Source: Streptomyces sp. Z26
GTDB taxonomy: Bacteria; Actinomycetota; Actinomycetes; Streptomycetales; Streptomycetaceae
NCBI RefSeq assembly: GCF_003665095.1
Contig: NZ_RCHV01000002.1
Span: forward strand, 62,001-126,000
Reading direction: 5' to 3'
DNA length: 64,000 bases
Of this stretch, positions 9,187-16,746 are shown piece after piece (position 1 is the stretch's first letter; the number at the start of each line of letters is the position of its first letter). The notes below the pieces were generated by a model. The model ran no database searches, had not been told where the DNA came from, and was given only the letters and a program-made list of their open reading frames with translations. The position numbers were made by a program, and so were the translations under genes.

Positions 9187-10180
9187 ACGCGTCCGGGGGC
9201 GGTGACGTTGGCTTCGGTCCGGGCGGTGACGTGGACGGCGGAGGGGCCGGGGCGGCGGCGTGGAGCGAGACCACCTCGTACGAGAGTGCCGTGCTCGGCT
9301 GCGCCCCGCGGCAGGTCAACCGGCGTGGCGGGGCACGGCGGGCCAGCACCCCGACCTCCAGGAGCGGCGGGTGCGGCGGGCGGCCGGAGACCCGTACGCG
9401 CCAGCCGTCGCCCTCGCGTACGGAGCCGGTGACGGCGTAGTCGTACCGCCCGGCGGGCCCGAAGCGGGCGAGGAGCGCCGCCACGGCGGCCTGCTGCGGC
9501 GGGGGGAGGGTGGTGTAGCCGCGCAGGTGACCGGCGTGGACGCGGTCGGCGAGGTGTTCCGCGACGACCGCGACGGCGGCGGTGGCGTCGAGGCCGCCGT
9601 AGTAGACGCCGTCGGGAGCGACGACGACGTTGGCGGCGAACCGGTCACCGCCCACGTGCGTGCACTCCCACACCAGGTCGGGCCAGCGCTCGGCCAGGGC
9701 GCGCCCGACGGGCCTGCCGCGTACGGCGCAGCAGGTGTCGTGCACACCGTGGGCGCAGACGAGGACCACGGGCGGGTGGCCCGTCTCCCCCGGATCGTCC
9801 ACGGCGGCGGCGATCGCCGCCAGGTCCTCGTCGCGGCGCCAGGTCCCCCAGCGCTGGCGCAGGGCGCCGGAGTCGTCGTGGCGGAGCACCGCCCAGCGGC
9901 CGTACGCGCGGGGTCCGCGCCGCCCCGCCCTGCCGGGCCGTCTGACCAGCAGGATGCGGGCCCGTACGGCCTGGGCGGCGGCGAAGACCAGCGCCTTGGT
10001 GGCCGGGTCGAGCGGGAGGCCGTCGAACCCGTCGGCGGGCCAGCCGCCCGGGTGCTCGACGAGCACCCAGCGCGAGCCGTACGGGGCGGTGCCCGCGAGC
10101 GTGTCCCCGCGCGCGCGGGCGGCGTCCGCGCACAGGAAGCGCGGCGGGGCGGCGGGCGGTTCGCCGGGCGGGCCGGTCAC
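9179..10180 (-). CDS. Sucrase/ferredoxin-like protein (thioredoxin-like [2Fe-2S] type)
   Basis: 333 residues. Cys17 (FLCADAA), Cys142, Cys150, Cys151 and Cys173 lie in the conserved blocks CAHGVHDTCC and ECTHVGGDRFAAN, which identify the Suc_Fer-like family. This fold is related to thioredoxin-like ferredoxins, so an iron-sulfur or redox role is likely. The start is GTG 10180, overlapping the stop of the upstream JmjC gene (GTGA). It is the third gene of the operon that begins with the repeat peptide. The C-terminal 40 residues are Pro-rich and probably disordered. Confidence 0.8.
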   Translation of the reverse strand: MTGPPGEPPAAPPRFLCADAARARGDTLAGTAPYGSRWVLVEHPGGWPADGFDGLPLDPATKALVFAAAQAVRARILLVRRPGRAGRRGPRAYGRWAVLRHDDSGALRQRWGTWRRDEDLAAIAAAVDDPGETGHPPVVLVCAHGVHDTCCAVRGRPVGRALAERWPDLVWECTHVGGDRFAANVVVAPDGVYYGGLDATAAVAVVAEHLADRVHAGHLRGYTTLPPPQQAAVAALLARFGPAGRYDYAVTGSVREGDGWRVRVSGRPPHPPLLEVGVLARRAPPRRLTCRGAQPSTALSYEVVSLHAAAPAPPPSTSPPGPKPTSPPPDAFT

Positions 10181-11382
10181 CGGTCGGCGGGCACCAGTAC
10201 GCCCGCCCGCAGCAGCCGCTCGGCCAGTTCGACGCCGAGGTCGCCGGCGGTGTCGACCCGGCCCGCCAACAGCCGTGCCACGCGCGGCAGTTCCGTCTCC
10301 GGGAAGTCGAGCCAGCCGACCCGCGTGGACAGCCGCGCGCCCTCCAGCCGGGGCGCCAGCGCGTCCCGCAGCCGTACGGGCGAGGTGGGGCCGAGCGCGC
10401 GCAGCGCCGCCAGCTGCGCCAGCGGCCCCAGCGCCGCCGGGCGGCCCTGGCCCCGGTGCGCGCGGTGGAAGGACGGGGCGGGGTCGGCGGCGGCCACGGC
10501 GGCCAGCAGGCGTTCGCGGACCCGTTCGGTCTCGGCGCCCGTCGCGTCCGTACCCAGGGGCAGGCTGTCGCGCATGCCGGGGTCGTCGCGCAGGGCGGCG
10601 AGGGCGGCCCGGGTCAGCTGCTCGGCGAGGGCGTGGCGGGTCCAGGGGTGGACGCCGAGGGTGAGGTGTACGGAGACCTCGCCCCGGGCCCGCGCGGAGT
10701 GCAGCCAGCCGCGCGGCAGGTAGAGGACGTCGCCGGGGCGGAGGACCGCGTCGAGGCGGGCGGGTCCGCGGGCCGCCTCCGCGACGGCGGCGCGGTGGTC
10801 GGTCCACGGCTGGTCGCGCAGCGGGGCGGGGAGCACCGGTTCGTGGACGGTCCAGCGCTTCGTCCCCTCGACCTGGAGGACGAACACGTCGTGCACGTCG
10901 TAGTGCGCGTCGAAGCCGCGGTTCTGCGGGGGTGTCACGTACGCGTTGGCCTGCACCGGGTGCCCCAGCTCCGTACCCAGTCCGGCGACGAGGTCCGCGA
11001 CCGGCTCCCACGTGCGGTGGAGCGCCTGGAGCACGAGCGTGGCGCCGTCCGCGAACGCCCGCCACAGCTTCGTGTCGTCCAGCTGGTCCCCGATGGTGGC
11101 GCCCACGCCCGCGGGCGCGGTGAACGCCGACTCGGGCAGCGTGGCGCCGTCCTTCGCGACGCGGAGGAAGGGCGTACGGAGTCCGCGCCGGGAGACCAGT
11201 TCGTCGACGGCCGCCGCGGAGAACAGGTCGGAGAAGTCGCTCGCGCCTTCGGTGAGTCGCGCGGAACGGGCCCACACGAGGTGGGCGAAGTCGTCCCGGG
11301 TCAGTCCGGTGAGGCGGGGGATCAGGACGCCGACACCGCTGGTGGTGTCGGCGTCCTGGTGCCCGGTGGGGGTCACGCTCAA
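10177..11382 (-). CDS. JmjC/cupin-type 2-oxoglutarate oxygenase
   Basis: 401 residues. A cupin core carries the iron triad H160-x-D162 (FDAHYDVHD) and distal H228 (YLPRGWLHSAR), with VEGTKRW between them as in ribosomal oxygenases such as YcfD, NO66 and MINA53. Those enzymes hydroxylate Arg or His in proteins. The C-terminal 150 residues form the helical and winged-helix-like part usual for this group. TTG 11382 is chosen because it overlaps the stop of the repeat peptide gene; GTG two codons later is possible. The gene order suggests that the upstream repeat peptide could be its substrate (inference). Confidence 0.8.
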   Translation of the reverse strand: MSVTPTGHQDADTTSGVGVLIPRLTGLTRDDFAHLVWARSARLTEGASDFSDLFSAAAVDELVSRRGLRTPFLRVAKDGATLPESAFTAPAGVGATIGDQLDDTKLWRAFADGATLVLQALHRTWEPVADLVAGLGTELGHPVQANAYVTPPQNRGFDAHYDVHDVFVLQVEGTKRWTVHEPVLPAPLRDQPWTDHRAAVAEAARGPARLDAVLRPGDVLYLPRGWLHSARARGEVSVHLTLGVHPWTRHALAEQLTRAALAALRDDPGMRDSLPLGTDATGAETERVRERLLAAVAAADPAPSFHRAHRGQGRPAALGPLAQLAALRALGPTSPVRLRDALAPRLEGARLSTRVGWLDFPETELPRVARLLAGRVDTAGDLGVELAERLLRAGVLVPADR

Positions 11383-11702
11383 GAACGGCTGCCCGCACCG
11401 CCGTCGGCGCCGCCGTCGTGTTCGCCGGGCGTACCGGCCGCGCCACCATCGGCGGGGCCCTCGGCACCTCCGTCAGCGCCACCGTCGTGCACACCCGGCG
11501 TACCGGCCGCGCCGCCGTCCGCCGGACCCTCGGCACCACCATCCGCCCCGCCGTCGTGTTCGCCGGGCGTACCGGCCGCGCCACCATCGGCGGGGCCCTC
11601 GGCACCTCCGTCAGCGCCACCGTCGTGCACACCCGGCGTACCAGCGGCGCCACCGTCCGCCGGACCCTCGTACCCGTTCGGGTCCTGTTCTGACTGGGTC
11701 AT
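11379..11702 (-). CDS. Repeat peptide: four 23-residue units, possible modified-peptide precursor
   Basis: 107 residues from ATG with GGAGGAA 5 bases upstream. After an 11-residue start (MTQSEQDPNGY) come four tandem units: EGPADGGAAGTPG, then V or E, then HDGGADGGA. Units alternate V, E, V, E and the end is GSRS. There is no signal peptide, no Cys and a single aromatic residue. Each unit holds one His-Asp pair and one further Asp, giving four evenly spaced identical sites. The gene overlaps the JmjC oxygenase gene (TTGA), which in turn overlaps the Suc_Fer-like gene. The layout is that of a precursor with modifying enzymes. It could instead be a metal-binding or spacer protein. Confidence 0.7.
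   Translation of the reverse strand: MTQSEQDPNGYEGPADGGAAGTPGVHDGGADGGAEGPADGGAAGTPGEHDGGADGGAEGPADGGAAGTPGVHDGGADGGAEGPADGGAAGTPGEHDGGADGGAGSRS
11413..11688 (-). repeat. Tandem duplication of 138 bp (two 69-bp units each)
   Basis: The segments 11413-11550 and 11551-11688 are nearly identical over more than 100 bases. Each contains two 69-bp units coding for the V- and E-type peptide repeats. The higher identity at 138 bp than at 69 bp shows that the V-E pair was duplicated as a block, and recently. Confidence 0.85.
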
Positions 11703-11853
11703 CGTTCCTCCAAAGGTCCGTGTGGCCGGATGTGTGTGCCCCACGCGCCGGACGAGACCGGGCGCTCCACCGGACGGGACCACTCCGCACGGCGGGACCC
11801 TACAAACCGTATCTCTCCGGACGAAAACCCTCGAATCCACCACCGCCGTCTCC

Positions 11854-12810
11854 TCACTTCGCGGCCCACGCGCGGGCGCCCTCCGCGAGTGCCCGGCTGC
11901 GCGCCAACGCAACCTCCAGGCCGGGGGCCGGGCCGGAGCCGGGGCGCTGGTGCAGTACGACGCCGAGGACCAGCCGTTCCGCCGCGCCCCCGCCCGTGGT
12001 CGCCGCCCACATCAGGGCGCCTCCGGCGGGGGTGCTGGAGCCGGTCTTCCCGCCGACGATCCCGGCGTGGCCCAGCAGGGTGTTGGTGTTGGCGAGCCGC
12101 GCCCCCGTGCCGGGTTCGGTGGTGCCCGGCTGCGCCACGATCTCCCGGAACGTACGGTTCCGCATGACCTTCGCGGCGAGTACGAGCTGGTCGTCGGAGG
12201 TGCTGCGGGTGGTGGGCTCGTAGCCACTCGCGCCCGTGTACGTCGTACGGTCCATGCCGAGCGCCGCCGCCGCGTCGTTCATCCTCGCCGTGAACGCCTC
12301 CTCGCTGCCCGCGTCCCAACGGGCCAGAAGCCGCGCCGCGTTGTTGCCCGAGGGGATCAACATCAGCTCCAGCAGGCGCCGTTGGGAGAGCCGCCGTCCC
12401 TCCCGCAGCCGTACGCTCGACTCGTCCGCCGACGCGGACTCCGCCGCCGCCCGCCGGTCGACCGTCACCGACGGGCCCGACTCCCCCGCGCGCAGCGGGT
12501 GGTCGCGGAGGATCACGTACGCCGTCATCACCTTCGTGACGCTCGCGATCGGCACGGGCTCCTGCCTCCCGCGCGTGCCCAGGCTCCCCACGCCCTCGAC
12601 CGCGACGCTGGCCTGGCCCTCGCGCGGCCAGGGCAACGGCCGCGCGCCGGGGCTGAGTTCGTCGCCGTCGCGCGGGTCCGCGAGGCCCGGCACGCTCCAC
12701 AGCGCGAGCAGCACGGCGGCGACCACGCCGACGACCGCGCGGGGCGGGCGGGCGCGTACGGGTGCCGGTGCGGGTGGGGGGACGACGGGTGTACGCGGTG
12801 GGCAGCGCAT
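11854..12810 (-). CDS. D-alanyl-D-alanine carboxypeptidase, S11 family
   Basis: 318 residues. The three penicillin-binding motifs are present: S90-V-T-K93, S154-G-N156 and K254-T-G256. An N-terminal hydrophobic segment (about 24-42) after Arg residues acts as a signal or anchor, placing the enzyme outside the membrane, where it trims the terminal D-Ala of peptidoglycan stems. There is no long C-terminal amphipathic anchor. The gene lies downstream of, and on the same strand as, a two-component system, which may control it. Confidence 0.9.
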   Translation of the reverse strand: MRCPPRTPVVPPPAPAPVRARPPRAVVGVVAAVLLALWSVPGLADPRDGDELSPGARPLPWPREGQASVAVEGVGSLGTRGRQEPVPIASVTKVMTAYVILRDHPLRAGESGPSVTVDRRAAAESASADESSVRLREGRRLSQRRLLELMLIPSGNNAARLLARWDAGSEEAFTARMNDAAAALGMDRTTYTGASGYEPTTRSTSDDQLVLAAKVMRNRTFREIVAQPGTTEPGTGARLANTNTLLGHAGIVGGKTGSSTPAGGALMWAATTGGGAAERLVLGVVLHQRPGSGPAPGLEVALARSRALAEGARAWAAK

Positions 12811-12945
12811 GGACGGACGCCTCCGGAGCCTCGGGGACGGCGGAACGTGAGCCGTTCACGCCTGCCGCCCACGCTCCGGCGCGCCCGTGTCCGCCACCCG
12901 CGCGCCCGGCGCTCCGCCGCCGCTCGGCCACGCCTCCGCCGTGTA

Positions 12946-14232
12946 TCAGCCCCGGTCCGCGGGTGCCCCCGGCCCGCCCCCGGGCAGCCGCAGCGTGGCG
13001 ACGGCGCCGCCCTCCGGCGCGTTCGCCAACGTCAGCTCCGCCCCGATGACCCGCGCCTGCCCCGTAGCGATCGTCAGGCCGAGGCCGTGGCCCCGACCGC
13101 GTTCCGCCGCGCCCGTACGGAAGCGCTGCGGGCCCTCGGCCAGCAGCACCGCCGGGAAACCCGGGCCACGGTCCCGTACGGAGACCACGCCGTCCCGCAC
13201 CGCGACGCTCACCCGCGGCGCCTCCCCGGCCCGCGTGCCGTCCGGGACGGCGCCGTGCCGGTGGGCGTTCGTCACAAGGTTGACGACGATGCGGTCCAAC
13301 CTGCGCGGGTCCGTCTCCACCAGCGGAGCGCCCTCGACCGTCAGCTCCACGGGGAACCCCAGGCGTGCCACCGCGTCCGCGACGACCTCGCCGAGCGGTA
13401 CCCGGCGGAGGTCCGCGCGCTCCGCGTCCGCGTCCAGCCGGGAGACCTCCAACAGGTCCTCGACGAGGCCGCGCAGCACCCCCACCCGGTCCCTGACCAG
13501 GTCCGTCGCCTCGCCCTCCGGGAGCAGGCCCGCCGAGGTCACCAGGCCCATCAGGGGTGTCCGCAGTTCGTGGGCGACGTCGGCGGTGAACCGCTGCTCG
13601 CTCACCAGCCGCCCCTGGAGGCTGTCCGCCATGGAGTCGACCGTGGCCGCGATGTCCGTGATCTCGTCCCCCGCCCGGCCGCCCGCGCCGGTACGGGCGC
13701 CGAGGTCACCGGCGGTGATGCGGCCCGCCGTACGCGCCACCCGCCGCAGGCGCCGGTTCGGCAGCTCGGCGGCCAGCGCCGCGAGCGGCACGATCACCGC
13801 CAGCGCCAGCAGCGAGTACTTGACCATGTGCCGGTCGAGGGCGCGGCGGCTCAGCTGGTCGGGGACCATGTCCACGGGGATCGCGACCAGCCGCCCGCCG
13901 TCCAGCCGCCGTCCCGCCCACATCCGCGGCCGGTAGGCGCGGCTCTCGTCGTACAGGTGCGCCTCGTCCGCCGACCGCAGGCGCCGCGCCAGTTCGGGCG
14001 GCATCTCCCCGGCGCCGTACGCCAGGACGCCGTCCTCGTCGCCGGAATCCAGCGCGCCCTCCAGCGCGGAGTACGCGCGCGCGGCGCCGTCGTTCATCGA
14101 CCGCTCGTACGTGCTCCGGTGCACCAGCAGGCCCACCGTGAGCGCGATCGCGCAGCAGGAGACGGCGACGAGCAGGGCGATCCGCCAGCGCAGGGAACGC
14201 CAGTTGGCCGTCTCCCGGACCAGGCCGCGCAC
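12946..14232 (-). CDS. Sensor histidine kinase
   Basis: 428 residues from GTG. TM helices at about 17-38 and 139-156 enclose an extracytoplasmic sensor of about 100 residues. A HAMP-like segment follows, then the H box FTADVAHELRTPL with phospho-acceptor H221, the N box NLVTNAHRHG, and the G boxes RDRGPGF and GHGLGLTI. All parts needed for activity are present. It starts 1 bp after the stop of the response regulator, so the two are co-translated. The ligand is unknown; the neighbouring D,D-carboxypeptidase suggests a cell-wall signal. Confidence 0.92.
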   Translation of the reverse strand: MRGLVRETANWRSLRWRIALLVAVSCCAIALTVGLLVHRSTYERSMNDGAARAYSALEGALDSGDEDGVLAYGAGEMPPELARRLRSADEAHLYDESRAYRPRMWAGRRLDGGRLVAIPVDMVPDQLSRRALDRHMVKYSLLALAVIVPLAALAAELPNRRLRRVARTAGRITAGDLGARTGAGGRAGDEITDIAATVDSMADSLQGRLVSEQRFTADVAHELRTPLMGLVTSAGLLPEGEATDLVRDRVGVLRGLVEDLLEVSRLDADAERADLRRVPLGEVVADAVARLGFPVELTVEGAPLVETDPRRLDRIVVNLVTNAHRHGAVPDGTRAGEAPRVSVAVRDGVVSVRDRGPGFPAVLLAEGPQRFRTGAAERGRGHGLGLTIATGQARVIGAELTLANAPEGGAVATLRLPGGGPGAPADRG

Positions 14233-14233
14233 G

Positions 14234-14935
14234 TCAGCGCCGCAGCTTGTAGCCGAAGCCGCGGACCGTCTCGATGCGTTCGGCCCCGATCTTCTTCCGC
14301 AGCCGCTGGACGCACAGGTCGACGACGCGGCTGTCGCCGTCCCACCCGTAGTCCCACACGTTCCGCAGCAGCGTCTGGCGTTCCAGCACGATGCCGGGGT
14401 GGGCCGCGAACTCCAGCAGCAGCCGCAGTTCCGTCGGCGCGAGCGCGACCGGCCGCCCCGCCCGGAACACCTCCAGGCCCCCGGTGTCGATGCTGAGGTC
14501 CCCGAAGACCAGCGGCGCCGGTCCGTCCGGAGCGGTGTCCGGCGGCGGGTCCGGCGCGGGGTCCGGGCGGAACGTCGTGCGCCGCAGCAGCGACCGGATG
14601 CGCGCCACGAGCACCGACGTGTCGACGGGCTTCACCACGTAGTCGTCGGCGCCCGCCTCTAGCCCGGACACCACGTCCAGCGCGTCCCCCCGCGCGGACA
14701 TCATCAGTACGGGGTCCGTGCTGGTCTCCCTGATCCGGCGGCACAGTCCGATGCCGTCCAGGCCCGGCAGCATCACGTCCAGCAGCAGCAGGTCGTACCG
14801 CCCCTCCCGGAACAGCTCCAGGCCGGTCAGGCCGTCCTCCGCCGTGGTCACGCCGTAGCCGTAGCGCTCCAGGGCCAACGCGACGGACCGGCGGATGACC
14901 TTGTCGTCCTCGACGAGAAGTACGGATACGGGCAT
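14234..14935 (-). CDS. OmpR/PhoB-family response regulator
   Basis: 233 residues. The receiver domain has the acidic pair E9/D10/D11, phospho-acceptor D53 (LLLLDVMLPG) and the conserved VKP Lys. The C-terminal winged helix ends in VRGFGYKLRR, typical of OmpR type. A 25-residue Pro/Asp-rich linker joins them. ATG 14935 gives a family-length protein; upstream in-frame starts do not add recognised sequence. The receiver resembles CseB-type regulators, but I cannot assign an orthologue. Confidence 0.92.
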   Translation of the reverse strand: MPVSVLLVEDDKVIRRSVALALERYGYGVTTAEDGLTGLELFREGRYDLLLLDVMLPGLDGIGLCRRIRETSTDPVLMMSARGDALDVVSGLEAGADDYVVKPVDTSVLVARIRSLLRRTTFRPDPAPDPPPDTAPDGPAPLVFGDLSIDTGGLEVFRAGRPVALAPTELRLLLEFAAHPGIVLERQTLLRNVWDYGWDGDSRVVDLCVQRLRKKIGAERIETVRGFGYKLRR

Positions 14936-15159
14936 GTCCCCCACCTGTCGGCCCCTGTCACCTCGGTCGCCGCGTGCGCCCGGTCGCCGCCCAGCCTGCC
15001 GTGAGCGGGTGTCCGTACGGCCGTCGCGGAGCGTTGAACGTACCTCAGCCGTGTATCGGCCGGGCATCACGACCTGCCGCGACGCGCGTCGCCCGGCGCC
15101 GGGGGCGGTGCGCGAAAACCGTTTGCCGGAGCCGTGCGGCGGGCCGAGACTTGGCGACC

Positions 15160-15930
15160 GTGCTGACACGTACGGAGATCGAGGAGTTCGTCGCGAACGG
15201 CTTCGTCCGGGTGCCCGGCGCCGTGCCGGAGGAGGTCGTCGGGCGGTGCCGGGCGGAGCTGTGGGAGGCGACCGGGTCGGACCCGGACGACCCCGCGACG
15301 TGGACCGAACCGGTGGTGCGGCTGGGCGGCTTCGCGACGCCGCCGTTCCGGTCGGCGGCCAACGCGCCCGTACTGCACGAGGCGTTCGACCAGCTCGTCG
15401 GCGCGGGGCGGTGGCGGGCGCCGGGCGGGCTCGGCACGTTCCCCGTGCGCTTCCCCAGCGAACGGGAGCCGGGCGACGACGGCTGGCACCTGGAGGCGAG
15501 CTTCCCGGGCGCGGCGGGTGAGAACCGGGTCAACGTGCGTTCGCGCGGGCGGGCGCTGCTGATGCTGTTCCTCTTCTCCGACGTCGGCCCGGACGACGCG
15601 CCGACCCGGGTGCGCGTCGGGTCGCACCACGACGTACCGGCGCTGCTCGCGGACCACGGGGACGAGGGCCGCGAGTGGTTCGAGCTGTGCGGGGACGCCG
15701 TCGCCGCGAGCGAGGGCCGCCCCGAGACGGCGGCGACGGGCCGGGCGGGGGACGTGTACCTGTGCCACCCGTTCCTGGTGCACGCCGCGCAGCCGCACCG
15801 GGGCACGGTGCCGCGGTTCATGGCGCAGCCCCCGCTGGAGCCCGTGGGCCTCCTCGACCTCACGTCCGACGCGCCCGTCCCGGTGGCCCGGCCCGTGGTC
15901 GAGGCGCTGGCGCGGGCGCGGGAGTCGTAG
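15160..15930 (+). CDS. Phytanoyl-CoA dioxygenase (PhyH) family protein
   Basis: 256 residues from GTG. The start TRTEIEEFVANGFVRVPGAVP is the classic PhyH N-terminus. The iron ligands fit W-H-L-E (H followed two residues later by an acid) near residue 112 and the distal His in FLVHAAQPHRG, which is followed by the Arg expected to bind 2-oxoglutarate. HLE in place of HxD is a conservative change. The substrate is unknown. The gene is divergent from the response regulator, with a 224-bp gap. Confidence 0.8.
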   Translation: MLTRTEIEEFVANGFVRVPGAVPEEVVGRCRAELWEATGSDPDDPATWTEPVVRLGGFATPPFRSAANAPVLHEAFDQLVGAGRWRAPGGLGTFPVRFPSEREPGDDGWHLEASFPGAAGENRVNVRSRGRALLMLFLFSDVGPDDAPTRVRVGSHHDVPALLADHGDEGREWFELCGDAVAASEGRPETAATGRAGDVYLCHPFLVHAAQPHRGTVPRFMAQPPLEPVGLLDLTSDAPVPVARPVVEALARARES

Positions 15931-16058
15931 CACGCGGAACGGCGGGCGGGCGTACGGGCGTTCGCGGGGCCCCCGGAGGCTGCGGCGCGGCCCCCGGCCC
16001 CCGCGTCTACCCGGCACAATGGACGGCAGGAAGCACGACCCCCGTCGGAGGAGAAGAC

Positions 16059-16205
16059 ATGCCCGGACTCATCGGCCGCCTCAAGGAGTTCAGCCGCAGC
16101 CCCCAGGGCCAGAAGGCCATGGACGCGGCGCGGCAGGCCGCTTCGGACCCCAGGAAGCAGGCGCAGGCCCGCAAGCTGCTCGACAAGCTCCGCAAGCGCC
16201 CCTGA
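16059..16205 (+). CDS. Small conserved Lys/Arg-rich protein
   Basis: 48 residues from ATG with a strong GGAGGAGAAG site. The peptide is helical and basic (MPGLIGRLKEFSRSPQGQKA, ending LLDKLRKRP). It may bind nucleic acid, but I recognise no family. The good ribosome binding site and clear stop support it as real. Confidence 0.65.
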   Translation: MPGLIGRLKEFSRSPQGQKAMDAARQAASDPRKQAQARKLLDKLRKRP

Positions 16206-16233
16206 CCCGCCCGGTCCGTGACGTCGCCCGGCG

Positions 16234-16653
16234 CTACGGCAGTTCGGCCCGTACGCGCGCGGCGACGGCCTCGGCGTGGGCGTCGTCCGGGTAGCGCCCG
16301 CGGGGCCAGAAGAAGCCGCGCAGGCCGTCCTTGGGGTTGCGCGGCACGACGTGCAGGTGGAGGTGCGGCACGGACTGGCTGACGCGGTTGTTGGCCGCCA
16401 CGAACGAGCCCGCCGCGCCGGTGCCGCGCTCCACCGCGCCGGTGACCTGCCGGACGGTCTCGAAGAACGGGCCGACCTCCGGCACCGGCAGGTCGGTCAG
16501 CGTCTCGGCGTGCCGTCGCGGGACGACCAGCGTGTGGCCGGGGAAGAGGGGCCGGGTGTCGAGGAACGCGACGGCCCGGTCGTCCTCGTACACGCGGTGG
16601 CCGGGCGCCTCACCGGCCACGATGGCGCAGAAGATGCAGTTCACCCGGCCCAC
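16234..16653 (-). CDS. HIT-family nucleotide hydrolase/transferase
   Basis: 139 residues. CIFCAIVAGEAP and DTRPLFPGHTLVVPRRH at the front and the catalytic triad HLHLHVVPR (H-phi-H-phi-H) define the HIT family. The Cys pair in CIFC could be part of a zinc site. Substrates of such proteins are usually adenosine-containing nucleotides. GTG 16653 is given; GTG 16644 is equally possible. Confidence 0.9.
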   Translation of the reverse strand: MGRVNCIFCAIVAGEAPGHRVYEDDRAVAFLDTRPLFPGHTLVVPRRHAETLTDLPVPEVGPFFETVRQVTGAVERGTGAAGSFVAANNRVSQSVPHLHLHVVPRNPKDGLRGFFWPRGRYPDDAHAEAVAARVRAELP

Positions 16654-16676
16654 CGTACGAGCCGGGGGCGGGCGGG

Positions 16677-16718
16677 GGCCGGAGCCGCCGCCGGAACGGT
16701 TCGGCGGCGGCCCCGGCC
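16677..16718 (-). terminator. Hairpin after the amidase gene
   Basis: The arms 16677-16693 and 16702-16718 pair over 17 bp with a single mismatch, around an 8-base loop. The hairpin lies 29 bp beyond the amidase stop on the minus strand. Confidence 0.7.
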
Positions 16719-16746
16719 TGTGGCCTCCTCGGGGTGTGCGGCCTCG

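Noticed and set aside
11413-11688. CRISPR-like tandem repeats
   Set aside because: Units are contiguous without spacers and in frame with a coding gene having a good ribosome binding site.
12938-15057. Shared 10-mer GCCGTGTATC at 12938-12947 and 15048-15057 as a response-regulator site
   Set aside because: One copy overlaps the stop codon of the kinase gene and neither has dyad or direct-repeat structure; chance is a sufficient explanation.
16206-16233. Link between the 48-residue protein and the HIT gene
   Set aside because: The genes are convergent with only 28 bp between them; no shared signal is seen.
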